From the NCBI GenBank assembly GCA_900316955.1, contig ONEX01000005.1, forward strand, positions 1-64,000: 64,000 nucleotides of DNA. The letters are read 5' to 3'. The DNA is from an uncultured Bacteroidales bacterium (GTDB lineage Bacteria > Bacteroidota > Bacteroidia > Bacteroidales > UBA932). The notes under the pieces were generated by a model. It saw only the letters and a list, made by a program, of their open reading frames with translations. It did not search any database and was not told the origin of the DNA. Of the stretch, positions 47,648 to 57,600 are shown one piece after another. The position numbers and the translations under genes were made by a program. Position 1 is the stretch's first letter; each line of letters begins with the position of its first letter.

Positions 47648-49533
47648 GAAAAGAACTGACCCTGATGGCCCTGTTCGCCCTCATCCTCGCCGCTTGCGGC
47701 GGGAAGGAGGATCCGGTCGTGGTGCCCGACACCCCCAAGGCCCCTTCCGCTCCAGCGAACGTGAAACTGCACAAGGCGACGGAAACCAGCCTGCAGTTCC
47801 AGTGGGACGCGGTCGAGGGTGCGGCTTCCTATTCCTGGGAACTCCAGAAAGACGGCGCCAAAGTGAAGGAAGGGACGGCCGGCACCCGCAACGCGACCGT
47901 CACCGAACTGACCAAGGCGACGAACTACCGGTTCGGCGTCAAGGCCGTCAATGCCGGCGGCTCCTCCTCCATGACCTGGGTCGATGCCCGCACGGAAGGA
48001 ACGGATGAACCCGATCCGCCCACCCCGCCGTTCGGCCAGTACTATGAGCAATTCTCCATTCCTGCGGCGGAAGAGGACGGCGTCGCCCGCGCCTTCCCCG
48101 GCGCAGAGGGCGGCGGCATGTACGCCACCGGCGGCCGCGGCGGCAAGGTCTACCACGTGACCTCCCTGGAGGACAACAACACGAATGGAACGCTCCGTTA
48201 CGGCATCGAGAATGCCGAGCGGCCGCTCATCATCGTCTTCGACGTCGCCGGTACGATCGCGCTGCAGAAGCAGCTCCAGATCAAGAAGGGCAACCTCACC
48301 ATCGCCGGCCAGACGGCCCCCGGCGACGGCATCTGCCTGAAGAACTACACCTTCCGCATCAGCGCCAGCAACGTGATCGTCCGTTTCATCCGCTGCCGGA
48401 TGGGCGACGAGAAAAAGACGGAAGACGACGCCATGCAGGTGATGAGCCACGACGACGACAAGTACGAGAAGATCATCATCGACCATTGCTCCGTGAGCTG
48501 GTGCACCGACGAGTGCGCCTCTTTCTACGGGATGAAGGATTTCACCTTCCAGTGGAACATCGTTTCGGAGAGCCTCCGCAACTCCATTCACGACAAGGGG
48601 TCCCACGGCTATGGCGGCATCTGGGGCGGCAACAACGCCACTTACCACCACAACCTGCTGGCGCACCACGACAGCCGCAATCCTCGCATCGACCACGACT
48701 ACGTGTCCACCCAGAAGGGCCCTGTGTCCATCTTCAACAACGTGATCTACAACTGGAAGGGCAACAGCACCTACGGCGGCGAGAGTTCCAACAAGTATGG
48801 AACCGACCACCGGAAGTACAACCTGTTCAACAACTATTACAAGCCGGGTCCCGTGACGCCCACCAACCACATCTGGTTCCTGCAGCCCACGACTTCCTGC
48901 AGCAATTGCGGCGGCACGATCCTGCCCGGTCACTTCTATATGGACGGCAACGTGATGCACGGGAAGAGCGACCTGACGGCCGACAACTGGAAGGCCGGCA
49001 AGAGTTCTCCGGTCTCCGTCTATATCAGCGAGGCCGATGCGGCCAAAATCAAGGAGGCGAACCGGTATGCCACGGACACCTACCAGAACGTCCACACCGG
49101 CGCGAATTGCCTGGATCCGGTCCTGAACTATGCGGGCGCCAGCTTCGCCCGTGACGGCATCGACACGCGCATCGCGAAGGAGACGAAGGACGGCACTTCC
49201 ACCTATCAGGGCAGCAACACGGCCGCCAGCGACCGTTCCACGAAGGGCCTCATCGACACCCAGACCGACGTCCAGGACGCCACCTGGAAGAACGGCTGGC
49301 CGGTGTACACCGCCACCGACGAGCAGAAGGCGAAGATCAAGGACTCCGACTCCGACGGCATGCCCGACTGGTTCGAGGATCAGTTCGGCCTCAAGAAGAC
49401 CGACAAGTCCGACGCCGGGACCGTCACTCTGGACAAGAACAACCGCTACACCAACCTGGAGATGTATCTCCACTATCTGGTGAAGGACATCGTCGCCGGG
49501 CAGAACGCCGGCGGCAGCTACATGAAACTCTAA
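47644..49533 (+). CDS. pectate lyase, family PL1, with FN3 domain
   Basis: A 629-aa lipoprotein (ILAAC). A fibronectin type III domain (about residues 35-120) precedes a PL1 beta-helix (about 145-560): ARAFPGAEGGG, DVAGTIALQKQ, DHCSVSWCTDE and HHDSRNPRIDH with the catalytic Arg. The last 60 residues include a Ca-binding-like DSDSDGMPDWFEDQFGL segment, as in thrombospondin type 3 repeats. It cleaves polygalacturonate by beta-elimination, giving 4,5-unsaturated ends for GH105. Confidence 0.93.
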   Translation: MRKELTLMALFALILAACGGKEDPVVVPDTPKAPSAPANVKLHKATETSLQFQWDAVEGAASYSWELQKDGAKVKEGTAGTRNATVTELTKATNYRFGVKAVNAGGSSSMTWVDARTEGTDEPDPPTPPFGQYYEQFSIPAAEEDGVARAFPGAEGGGMYATGGRGGKVYHVTSLEDNNTNGTLRYGIENAERPLIIVFDVAGTIALQKQLQIKKGNLTIAGQTAPGDGICLKNYTFRISASNVIVRFIRCRMGDEKKTEDDAMQVMSHDDDKYEKIIIDHCSVSWCTDECASFYGMKDFTFQWNIVSESLRNSIHDKGSHGYGGIWGGNNATYHHNLLAHHDSRNPRIDHDYVSTQKGPVSIFNNVIYNWKGNSTYGGESSNKYGTDHRKYNLFNNYYKPGPVTPTNHIWFLQPTTSCSNCGGTILPGHFYMDGNVMHGKSDLTADNWKAGKSSPVSVYISEADAAKIKEANRYATDTYQNVHTGANCLDPVLNYAGASFARDGIDTRIAKETKDGTSTYQGSNTAASDRSTKGLIDTQTDVQDATWKNGWPVYTATDEQKAKIKDSDSDGMPDWFEDQFGLKKTDKSDAGTVTLDKNNRYTNLEMYLHYLVKDIVAGQNAGGSYMKL

Positions 49534-49569
49534 CTCAATCATCAATAACCAACTTAAAACCATCCATTC

Positions 49570-52500
49570 ATGAAAAATCCAGTCAAGAAACTCGCGCTCG
49601 CGCTTCTCGGCCTGGTATCGGCATGGACCCTGTCCGCCCAGACGACCATCAAGGGCGTGGTGACGGACGAGTCCGGTGAGCCGCTCATCGGAGCGGGTGT
49701 GGTTGTCGAGGGTACGACCATCGGCACCGTCACCGGCATCGACGGCGACTACGAGCTGACCGTGCCCGCAGACGCGGTGAACCTGGTGTTCTCCTTCATC
49801 GGACTGAGTGATCAGACGATTCCCATCGCGGGACAGACCGTCATCAACGTGGTCCTGAAGGTGGACTCGACCTTCCTCGACGAAGTGGTCGTCGTGGGTT
49901 ACCAGACGGTCAAGCGCCGTGACCTCCTCGGCGCCGTCGCTTCCGTCGGTTCCGACAAGCTCACCGAACAGCCGGTGACCACTGTTTCCCAGGCTCTTTC
50001 CGGAAAGATGGCGGGCGTCTCCGTCATCACGACGGAAGGCGATCCGGACGCTGATATCAAGATCCGCGTCCGTGGCGGCGGTTCCATCACCCAGGACAGC
50101 AGCCCGCTCTACATCGTGGACGGCTTCCCGGTGGAGTCCATCAACGACATCCCGTCCTCCGAGATCCAGTCCATCGACGTCCTGAAGGACGCCTTCTCCA
50201 CGGCCATCTACGGTAGCCGCGGCGCGAACGGTGTGGTCATCGTCACCACCAAGAGCGCTGAAAAGGGACAGCGGGTCTCCGTGAAGTTCAACACGTACTA
50301 CGGTCTCAAGAAAATGGCCAACGCCGGCGCCATCGTCGCGATGGATCCGGAGAACTTCGTGAAGTTCCAGTACGAACTCGGTGTCATCCGCGACAACCTC
50401 AGCTCCTATTACGAGCCTTACTTCGGCAACTTTACCGATATCGACCTGTACAAAGGCCTGAAAGGTAACAATTGGGTCGATGCGGTCTTCGGCAACGTGG
50501 GTAATTCCTTCTCCGCCGACTTCTCCGTCTCGGGCAGCGGTGACAATGTGAACTGGACCCTCGGCTATGCCCACATGGGCGACGAGGCCATCATGTCCGG
50601 TTCCACCTATTCCCGCGACAACCTGAATTTCAAGGCGAATTTCAAGACCTCCGAAACCACCAGCATCGACGCCAACGTCCGTTATTCCCGCGTGAATGTC
50701 CGCGGTTCCGGCGCCAACGGCATCAACGATACCGGAACCACCTCCGGAAACGGTCGTCTGAAGCATGCGGTCTCCTATGCACCGATTCCTCTCGCCTCCA
50801 CCTTGGAAGGCGTGGACGAAGAGCAGGATTATGGCGACAACGCGCCGCCGCTCCTTTCGGTGGCCGATAACGATTCCCGCCGTATCCGTACCACCTGGAA
50901 TGCGAATGCAGCCTTCAACTGGAAGATCGTCGACAACCTCAACCTCAAGATCGAGGGCGGCCTGGAGAAGTACAACCAGACCGACGACCGCTTCTATGGC
51001 ATGACGACCTACTATGTCGCGAACAACTCCACCGACAAGACCGGCGTGTCCAATCAGCACAAGGAAGCGTTCCGCACCAAGTATCGCAATACGAACACCC
51101 TGAATTACAGCTTCGCCAACGTTCTCGGTGAGGACCACAACCTGACCCTCCTCCTCGGTGAGGAAATGACGATCGCCAAGTCGAACCTCCTGACCATCAT
51201 GGTGGATGGCCTCAATGCCTCCTACGACGCTCCCATGGCCTGGAATTTCCTTTCCTCCGGTACGCCCGCTTCGGTGAACAACTACTATGATCCGGACGAC
51301 AAGCTGCTCTCCTTCTTCGGCCGCGTGAACTACGACTACAAGCACCGCTATTCCATCGGCGGCACGCTCCGCGCCGACGGCTCCTCCAAGTTCGCCCGCG
51401 GTCACCGCTGGGGTTACTTCCCGTCCGCGGCGGCTTCCTGGACCATCTCAAACGAGCCCTGGATGGACAATGCCCACAGCTGGCTGGACCAGCTCAAGCT
51501 CCGCTACAGCTTCGGTACCGCCGGTAATAACAACATCCCTTCCGGACAGCTGCTGAAGCAGTATAGCGCCACCGTCACGGCCTGGCTCAGCCAGAGCAAC
51601 AATTACTGGATGGCCGGCAAGATCATGAACAATCCGGACCTGACCTGGGAGACCACGATCACCCACAACATCGGTCTGGACTTCGGCCTCTTCCAGGGTC
51701 GTCTGACCGGTAGCGTCGAGGTCTATCAGAACACGACGAAGGACCTCCTCATCAACTTCCCGATCACGGGTTCCGGTTATGACAGCCAGTACCGCAACCT
51801 CGGTTCTACGCGCAACCGTGGTGCTGAAGTTGCTTTGAACATGCCCCTCATCTCCAAGAAGGACGTGTCCCTGAACATCGGCGGCAACATCGCCTACAAC
51901 CAGAACCGGGTGACGGACCTGGGCGGACTGAACAGCATCACCGCACAGTCCTACTGGGCCTCCACTGAAATCGGTGACGACTACATCGTCGAGGTCGGCC
52001 AGCCGCTCGGCAACATGTACGGTTTCGTGAGCGACGGCATGTATTCGGTGGATGATTTCACCTGGACGGGCTCCAAGTGGGCCCTCAATGATGGAGTCGT
52101 TGACAATTCCGCCATCATCGGCGCGAACTACATGATTCCGGGCGCCATGAAGCTCAAGGACCTCACCGGCGACGGCAAGGTTACCGTGGCCGACCGCAAG
52201 GTCATCGGCAACGCTTCTCCTGACTTCACCGGCGGTTTCAACTTCAGCGGTTTTCTCTACGGATTCGACTTCAGCGCCAACTTCAATTACATGATCGGCA
52301 ACCAGGTTTACAACGCCAACAAGGTCGAGTTCACCTCCTCCCGCAAGTTCTCGAACCGTAACCTCCTGAACCTGATGACCGTGGATCAGCGCTGGACCAA
52401 CATCGACTGGGCGACCGGCGAGCAGATCTCGGATCCCGCCACGCTCAAGAGCCTCAACAGCGGCAAGACCATGTGGTCGCCGGCTATCGGCACGGCCGTG

Positions 52501-52770
52501 TTCAGCGACTGGGCGGTGGAAGACGCATCGTTCCTCCGCTTGCAGAGTGTCACCCTCGGTTATACGCTTCCCGAGGACCTGACCCAGAAAGCCCATATCC
52601 GTCGTGCGCGCGTATATGTGACTGGGACCAACCTTTTCTGCCTTACCAAGTATTCCGGTTACGATCCGGAAGTGGACACCCGCCGTTCCACCCCGCTGAC
52701 GCCGGGTGTGGACTATTCCGCTTATCCGAAGAGCATCGGCTTCGTCGCCGGTCTCAACCTGACTTTCTAA
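49570..52770 (+). CDS. SusC-like TonB-dependent outer-membrane transporter
   Basis: A 1066-aa protein with signal peptide (AWTLSAQ), a carboxypeptidase-regulatory-like domain (about 25-100), a plug (EVVVVGYQTVKRRDLLGAV, about 115-230) and a 22-strand barrel ending in Phe. It imports pectin oligosaccharides across the outer membrane using TonB energy, paired with the SusD protein 12 bp downstream. Location in the pectin operon sets the likely substrate. The length is typical. Confidence 0.96.
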   Translation: MKNPVKKLALALLGLVSAWTLSAQTTIKGVVTDESGEPLIGAGVVVEGTTIGTVTGIDGDYELTVPADAVNLVFSFIGLSDQTIPIAGQTVINVVLKVDSTFLDEVVVVGYQTVKRRDLLGAVASVGSDKLTEQPVTTVSQALSGKMAGVSVITTEGDPDADIKIRVRGGGSITQDSSPLYIVDGFPVESINDIPSSEIQSIDVLKDAFSTAIYGSRGANGVVIVTTKSAEKGQRVSVKFNTYYGLKKMANAGAIVAMDPENFVKFQYELGVIRDNLSSYYEPYFGNFTDIDLYKGLKGNNWVDAVFGNVGNSFSADFSVSGSGDNVNWTLGYAHMGDEAIMSGSTYSRDNLNFKANFKTSETTSIDANVRYSRVNVRGSGANGINDTGTTSGNGRLKHAVSYAPIPLASTLEGVDEEQDYGDNAPPLLSVADNDSRRIRTTWNANAAFNWKIVDNLNLKIEGGLEKYNQTDDRFYGMTTYYVANNSTDKTGVSNQHKEAFRTKYRNTNTLNYSFANVLGEDHNLTLLLGEEMTIAKSNLLTIMVDGLNASYDAPMAWNFLSSGTPASVNNYYDPDDKLLSFFGRVNYDYKHRYSIGGTLRADGSSKFARGHRWGYFPSAAASWTISNEPWMDNAHSWLDQLKLRYSFGTAGNNNIPSGQLLKQYSATVTAWLSQSNNYWMAGKIMNNPDLTWETTITHNIGLDFGLFQGRLTGSVEVYQNTTKDLLINFPITGSGYDSQYRNLGSTRNRGAEVALNMPLISKKDVSLNIGGNIAYNQNRVTDLGGLNSITAQSYWASTEIGDDYIVEVGQPLGNMYGFVSDGMYSVDDFTWTGSKWALNDGVVDNSAIIGANYMIPGAMKLKDLTGDGKVTVADRKVIGNASPDFTGGFNFSGFLYGFDFSANFNYMIGNQVYNANKVEFTSSRKFSNRNLLNLMTVDQRWTNIDWATGEQISDPATLKSLNSGKTMWSPAIGTAVFSDWAVEDASFLRLQSVTLGYTLPEDLTQKAHIRRARVYVTGTNLFCLTKYSGYDPEVDTRRSTPLTPGVDYSAYPKSIGFVAGLNLTF

Positions 52771-52782
52771 TCCGCCTTGAAT

Positions 52783-54612
52783 ATGAAAAAGATTGTTGAA
52801 TATATCCTTTCTGCGGCCGTCGTTTTGCTTTCCCTGTCCGCCTGCGACAAGATCCTGGACAGCGAATCCCCGTCCGCGTTCGATGCGGCGACCGTCTATT
52901 CCAACTATGCGCTGACCGAAGGTACCATCTTCGGCATCACCGAGGCTTTCTGCGAGGTGAACTCCTATCGCGGCCGTTTCCTGCCCTGGTATGGCTTCAA
53001 CACCGACGTGGAGTGGTACAATACATACAAGCCGGGTGACGGAAAGTCCGACATTGCCGCCTATGACTGCCTGCCGAACAATGCGCAGCTGAATCTCTCC
53101 AACGGTCCTTTCCCGCTCATGTATATGGGCATTGAACGGGCAAACCTGGTCATTGAAGGTCTCCGCGAATACGGCAATTGCGAAACACGATCTGACATGG
53201 CCTACCTGCTCGGCGAGGCCCTCACGCTCCGGGCAATGATCTATTATGATCTCACCAAGGCCTGGGGCGACGTCCCGGCCCGTTTCGAGTCGCTGACCTC
53301 CGAAACGATCTATGCCAAGAAGGAAAGCCGCGATGTCATCTACAAGCAGATCCTCGCCGACCTGGAAGAGGCGATCCCGTATCTCCCGAATCCGGGTGCG
53401 ACGACGGCCACTTCCCGGACCGACCGGATCAACAAGGTGTTTGCGGAAGGTCTGTATGCACGCATTGCCCTGGCTGCCTCCGGCTATGCGATTCGTCCCG
53501 ATGACGGCGCCGTGGGCACTGGCGACCTGGGAACGGTCCGCCTTTCCAGCGATTCCGAGCTCCAGAAGGCCACCCTCTATCCGAAGGCCCTGAATTACCT
53601 GAAAGCCGCCATCGCTTCCGGCAGCGCCTCCCTGGAACAGAACGTCGAAGCCTATTGGCGAAAGATGAACAATATGGACAACCTCACCGCCGGTCCCGCC
53701 TTCGAGACGCTGTACGTGATTCCGTTCGGCGCCGGCCGCGGTCGTTGGAACTTCACCTTCGCCATCTCTTCGGAGGGTGCCTCCATCTCCAACGGCGTGT
53801 CTCGCGGTGGTGATGCCGGCCCGCTTCCCACCATGTACTTCAAGTATGGCGAGAACGACCAGCGTCGCGACGTCACCTGCGTGAACTACAAGTGGAACAA
53901 GGACAACACCATCGAGCCCGCCGGCATCGGTAAGTGGTATTTCGGAAAATACCGTTTCGAGTGGATGGACGCCCAGCCGTATACCGGTGGCAACGATGAC
54001 GGCATCAAGCCCGTCGTGATGCGCTACGCCGACATCCTTCTGATGGCCGCGGAGATCGAGAATGAGCTGAATGGTCCCAACGGCGCCAAGCAGTATCTCC
54101 TCCCGGTCCGCGAACGTGCCTACAAGGGACACGAGAGCCAGGCCGAAGCCTATGTCGCCGCCATTTCTTCCAAGGAGGAGATGTTCCAGGCGATCGTGGA
54201 CGAGCGCGCGCTCGAGTTCTGCGGCGAGTTCCTCCGCAAGGGTGACCTCATCCGCTGGAACCTCTTGAAGACCAACCTGGACGCTGCGATCGATGACATG
54301 CTGGCCCTCCGCGACCTGCAGGGAGCCTATGCCAGCCTGACCGGCGACATCGCCTATGCCTATGCCGACGACAGCAAGTCCATCAACATTACCTTCCTCA
54401 CCACTGAGGGTGAGGTTCCGGCCGGGACGGAAATCTCCACCGGTTATGTGAACAAGTATGATGATGCAAAGTCCACCGGTTTCTACGAGGCGCGAATCCG
54501 TGGCCTCTATACCTACGATCCCGAGCAGCATATGTTCTGGCCCATCTTCAATGATACCATGACCAACAGCCAGGGATACATCAAGAACGACTATGGCTAT
54601 GACAGCATCTAA
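52783..54612 (+). CDS. SusD/RagB-like glycan-binding lipoprotein
   Basis: A 609-aa surface lipoprotein (LSLSAC) started at ATG 52783; an in-frame TTG two codons earlier is unlikely. It shows the tetratricopeptide-like helices of SusD (EALTLRAMIYYDLTKAWGDVP) and the C-terminal RYADILLMAAEIENELN and DERALEFCGEFLRKGDLIRW segments. It lids the SusC pore and binds the oligosaccharide outside the cell. Confidence 0.95.
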   Translation: MKKIVEYILSAAVVLLSLSACDKILDSESPSAFDAATVYSNYALTEGTIFGITEAFCEVNSYRGRFLPWYGFNTDVEWYNTYKPGDGKSDIAAYDCLPNNAQLNLSNGPFPLMYMGIERANLVIEGLREYGNCETRSDMAYLLGEALTLRAMIYYDLTKAWGDVPARFESLTSETIYAKKESRDVIYKQILADLEEAIPYLPNPGATTATSRTDRINKVFAEGLYARIALAASGYAIRPDDGAVGTGDLGTVRLSSDSELQKATLYPKALNYLKAAIASGSASLEQNVEAYWRKMNNMDNLTAGPAFETLYVIPFGAGRGRWNFTFAISSEGASISNGVSRGGDAGPLPTMYFKYGENDQRRDVTCVNYKWNKDNTIEPAGIGKWYFGKYRFEWMDAQPYTGGNDDGIKPVVMRYADILLMAAEIENELNGPNGAKQYLLPVRERAYKGHESQAEAYVAAISSKEEMFQAIVDERALEFCGEFLRKGDLIRWNLLKTNLDAAIDDMLALRDLQGAYASLTGDIAYAYADDSKSINITFLTTEGEVPAGTEISTGYVNKYDDAKSTGFYEARIRGLYTYDPEQHMFWPIFNDTMTNSQGYIKNDYGYDSI

Positions 54613-54625
54613 TACCCTGACAGTT

Positions 54626-57600
54626 ATGAACAAGATCAAATATGCCATCCTCGCCCTCGCGACTCTTGTTGCGGCAGCCTCCTGCTCGACGAAGGAGTTC
54701 GACGAGATTACCGAACTGAACCTTTCCCGCTGCCTCGCCCCGATGGGCCTGAACGCGCGCGTGAGCGCCGCCCAGGGTGATGTGGTGACCTTCTCCTGGG
54801 ATGTGGCCAAGGATGCGGAGGCGTACAATTTCGTCGTCTATACGGATGCTGCTGGTACCCAGGTGTACCTGAGCGAGACGGTCCTTCCGTCCCAGGTTCC
54901 GTACCAGAAGAAACTGGAGGCTGACCAGACCTACTGGTTCTCCGTCCAGGCTACGGCTTCCGGAAAGGGAGATTCCAAGATCGCCTTCCTGGAGAAGTCC
55001 TTCAAGACTTTTGCCGTGAAGGACAACCTCTTCCTGAAAGTCTCCGGACGTACCGTGAATTCCGTCTCCCTGGCCTGGTCCACGGAAGTGGCGGACTTCG
55101 AGGAGGTCGACCGGATCGAATATGGCCTGCCCGGGGCTGATGCCACCGAAACCCACACCCTCTCCGATTCGGAGATCAGTGGCGGAACGGCGACCATCGA
55201 CGGTCTGGATGCTTCCACGCAGTATGTCTTCACGCTGTACTATCTCTCCGCCAGCCGCGGCCAGGTGAACGCCTGGACGACGCCGGACATCAGTGGGACG
55301 ACCGAGGTCAATTCCACGGAAGCGCTGCTCAATGCGGTCAAGACCGCGGGCGCCAAGATCCTCCTCAAGATGGAAGGCTCCCCGTATGACATCGGGGCGC
55401 TGGACATCTCCAACGGCTTCACGCTGCTCGGTGAAGAAGCCGCCGACGGTACCAAGCCGGTGGTCCAGGGCGAATTCCACTTCGCCGACACCTGGGCTCC
55501 GGGCGCCGACCTCTATTTCGAGGGCGTCGAGTTCAACGGCGGTCCTACCGCCACCAGTCCTTCCGGTTTCGGTTTCGCCATCCAGAACAAGAACGGCGGC
55601 ACGGTGAAGGACAAGAACATCGGCAACATCACCTACAAGAACTGCGTGATCGCGAACTACACCAAGGGTCTCATGTATGAATGGGGCAACAACATGGTGC
55701 TGGGGAATGTCACGTACGACAGCTGCGACATCCATGACATCAACACCGACGGTACCGTGGGCGGTGATGTCTTCGATATCCGCCAGGCCACCACGCTGGA
55801 GAGCCTCTCCTTCGTGAACAACACCATCTGGCAGGGCATGCGCACGTTCGTCCGCTTCGACGCCGGCTCCATCGGCTCCCTGGTCTTCGAGAACAACACC
55901 CTGCAGAACCTGAACTTCGTGGACAACGCGAACAACGCGGGTGTCTTCGGACTCCAGATCACCCCGGGTTCCTTCTCCTTCAAGAACAACCTGTTCCTGA
56001 ATATGACCGGCAAGGCTGTGCTCGCGGGCGCCAACGCCAAGTACGTCCCGGCGGGCGACATGGGTGTCGCCGCTGCGAACAACTGGTTCTACAACCTGCC
56101 GAAGGGCGATGACGGAGCGGTTACCTATTTCACCGACAACTTCACCCAGGGCCAGGCGGCCGGTACGATTCTGGAGAACGATCCGTGCTACAATGCCGCG
56201 GGCGGTTACTTCAACCTCCTGGCGGACTGTGAAATCGCAGACAAGATGGTGGGCGCGTCCAAATGGTGGACTCCGTTCGTGGAGGAGCCGGAGGACCTCA
56301 CGCTGAATCTCCTTGCCGGCAACAAGACCTGGAACCTGGCGAACGCCAAGTTCTTCTCCGGCACCATCAAGAAGGAGATGGTCCGTGACGACCTGTATAT
56401 CAACGGCGGCGAATCCAACGCCATCGTGGTGGATGGCGGAAAACTCAACTTCCAGACGGCGGCGGTGACCAACCGCCAGGGTGTCCCCACGCTCAGCTAT
56501 GTTGCCTTCAAGGTGGACAAGCCTGGTTCCGTCCTTGTGAAGGCGGCCGATCCGGAGAGCCTGGGCAACCATTTCGTCGTGGGTGTCGGCCCTGTCGACG
56601 GCGGCTCTATCGCCCTCAAGGGTGGCGTTTCCGCGATGGCCGACATGACCACCCCGACCAAGATCCTGGTCACCACCATCACCGAGGAATCCCTCGTGTA
56701 TGTCTTCCCGTCCGGCCCCGTCTCCCTCGAGAAGCTGGCCTGGTCCACCGATGTCACTCCGGTCAACACGGCCCTGCCGACGCCGGCACCGACCGCCGAT
56801 CCCGCCTCCATCACGGCTGGCGAAGCCGCTGACATCACCATCAGCTGGGAGCCTGTGGAGAACGCCGGCAGTTATTCCGTCGTCTTCAACGGCAAGAGCA
56901 ACACCGTGTCCGAAGGTACTGAGTATGTCATTGGCGGTACTACCACCGGCATGCTGGATGCGGGCAGTTACAAGGTGGAAGTCTATGCCAATCCGACCGC
57001 GACCGATATCTACAACACCGAATCCGCTGCCGGTGTGGCTGCTTTCGCGGTCCTGCCGAAGGGCGGCGGCGGTGAAGGCGACGAATTGGTGGTCAACACC
57101 GTCGATGCCCTCAAGTCCGCCATCGAGGCCGGCAAGGAAGCCGTCACCCTCGCTCCCGGCGAGTATGACCTGGAGGGCGGCCTGACCATCACGGCCCCGC
57201 TGACCCTGAAGGGCCAGGATGGCGCCGTGGTCAAGGGCGGCTTCAAACTCAGCGGTGCGGTGGGCACCTTCGCGACCGACAACCTGGAGGTCGTCGCCAA
57301 CGGCGGTGACATCTTCATCAACCTGGACAATGCCGAGGGCGTGACCGCCGAGAAGATCGACATCCGCAATACGGTCATCGACGGTTTCTCCAAGAGTGTC
57401 ATCTATGCTTCCAACACGGCTGACAAGTTCGACATCGCCGACATTACTTTCTACAATGTCGTCGTGAAGAACCAGGGCACCGGGCAGGGCGTGTTCGATC
57501 TCCGCAACGGCCGGTACGGCTCCTTCACCCTGGAAGAGTCCACCTGCACGGGCGGACGTGACTTCCTCCGGATCGATGCCCCTTGCGTCATCAATGCGGT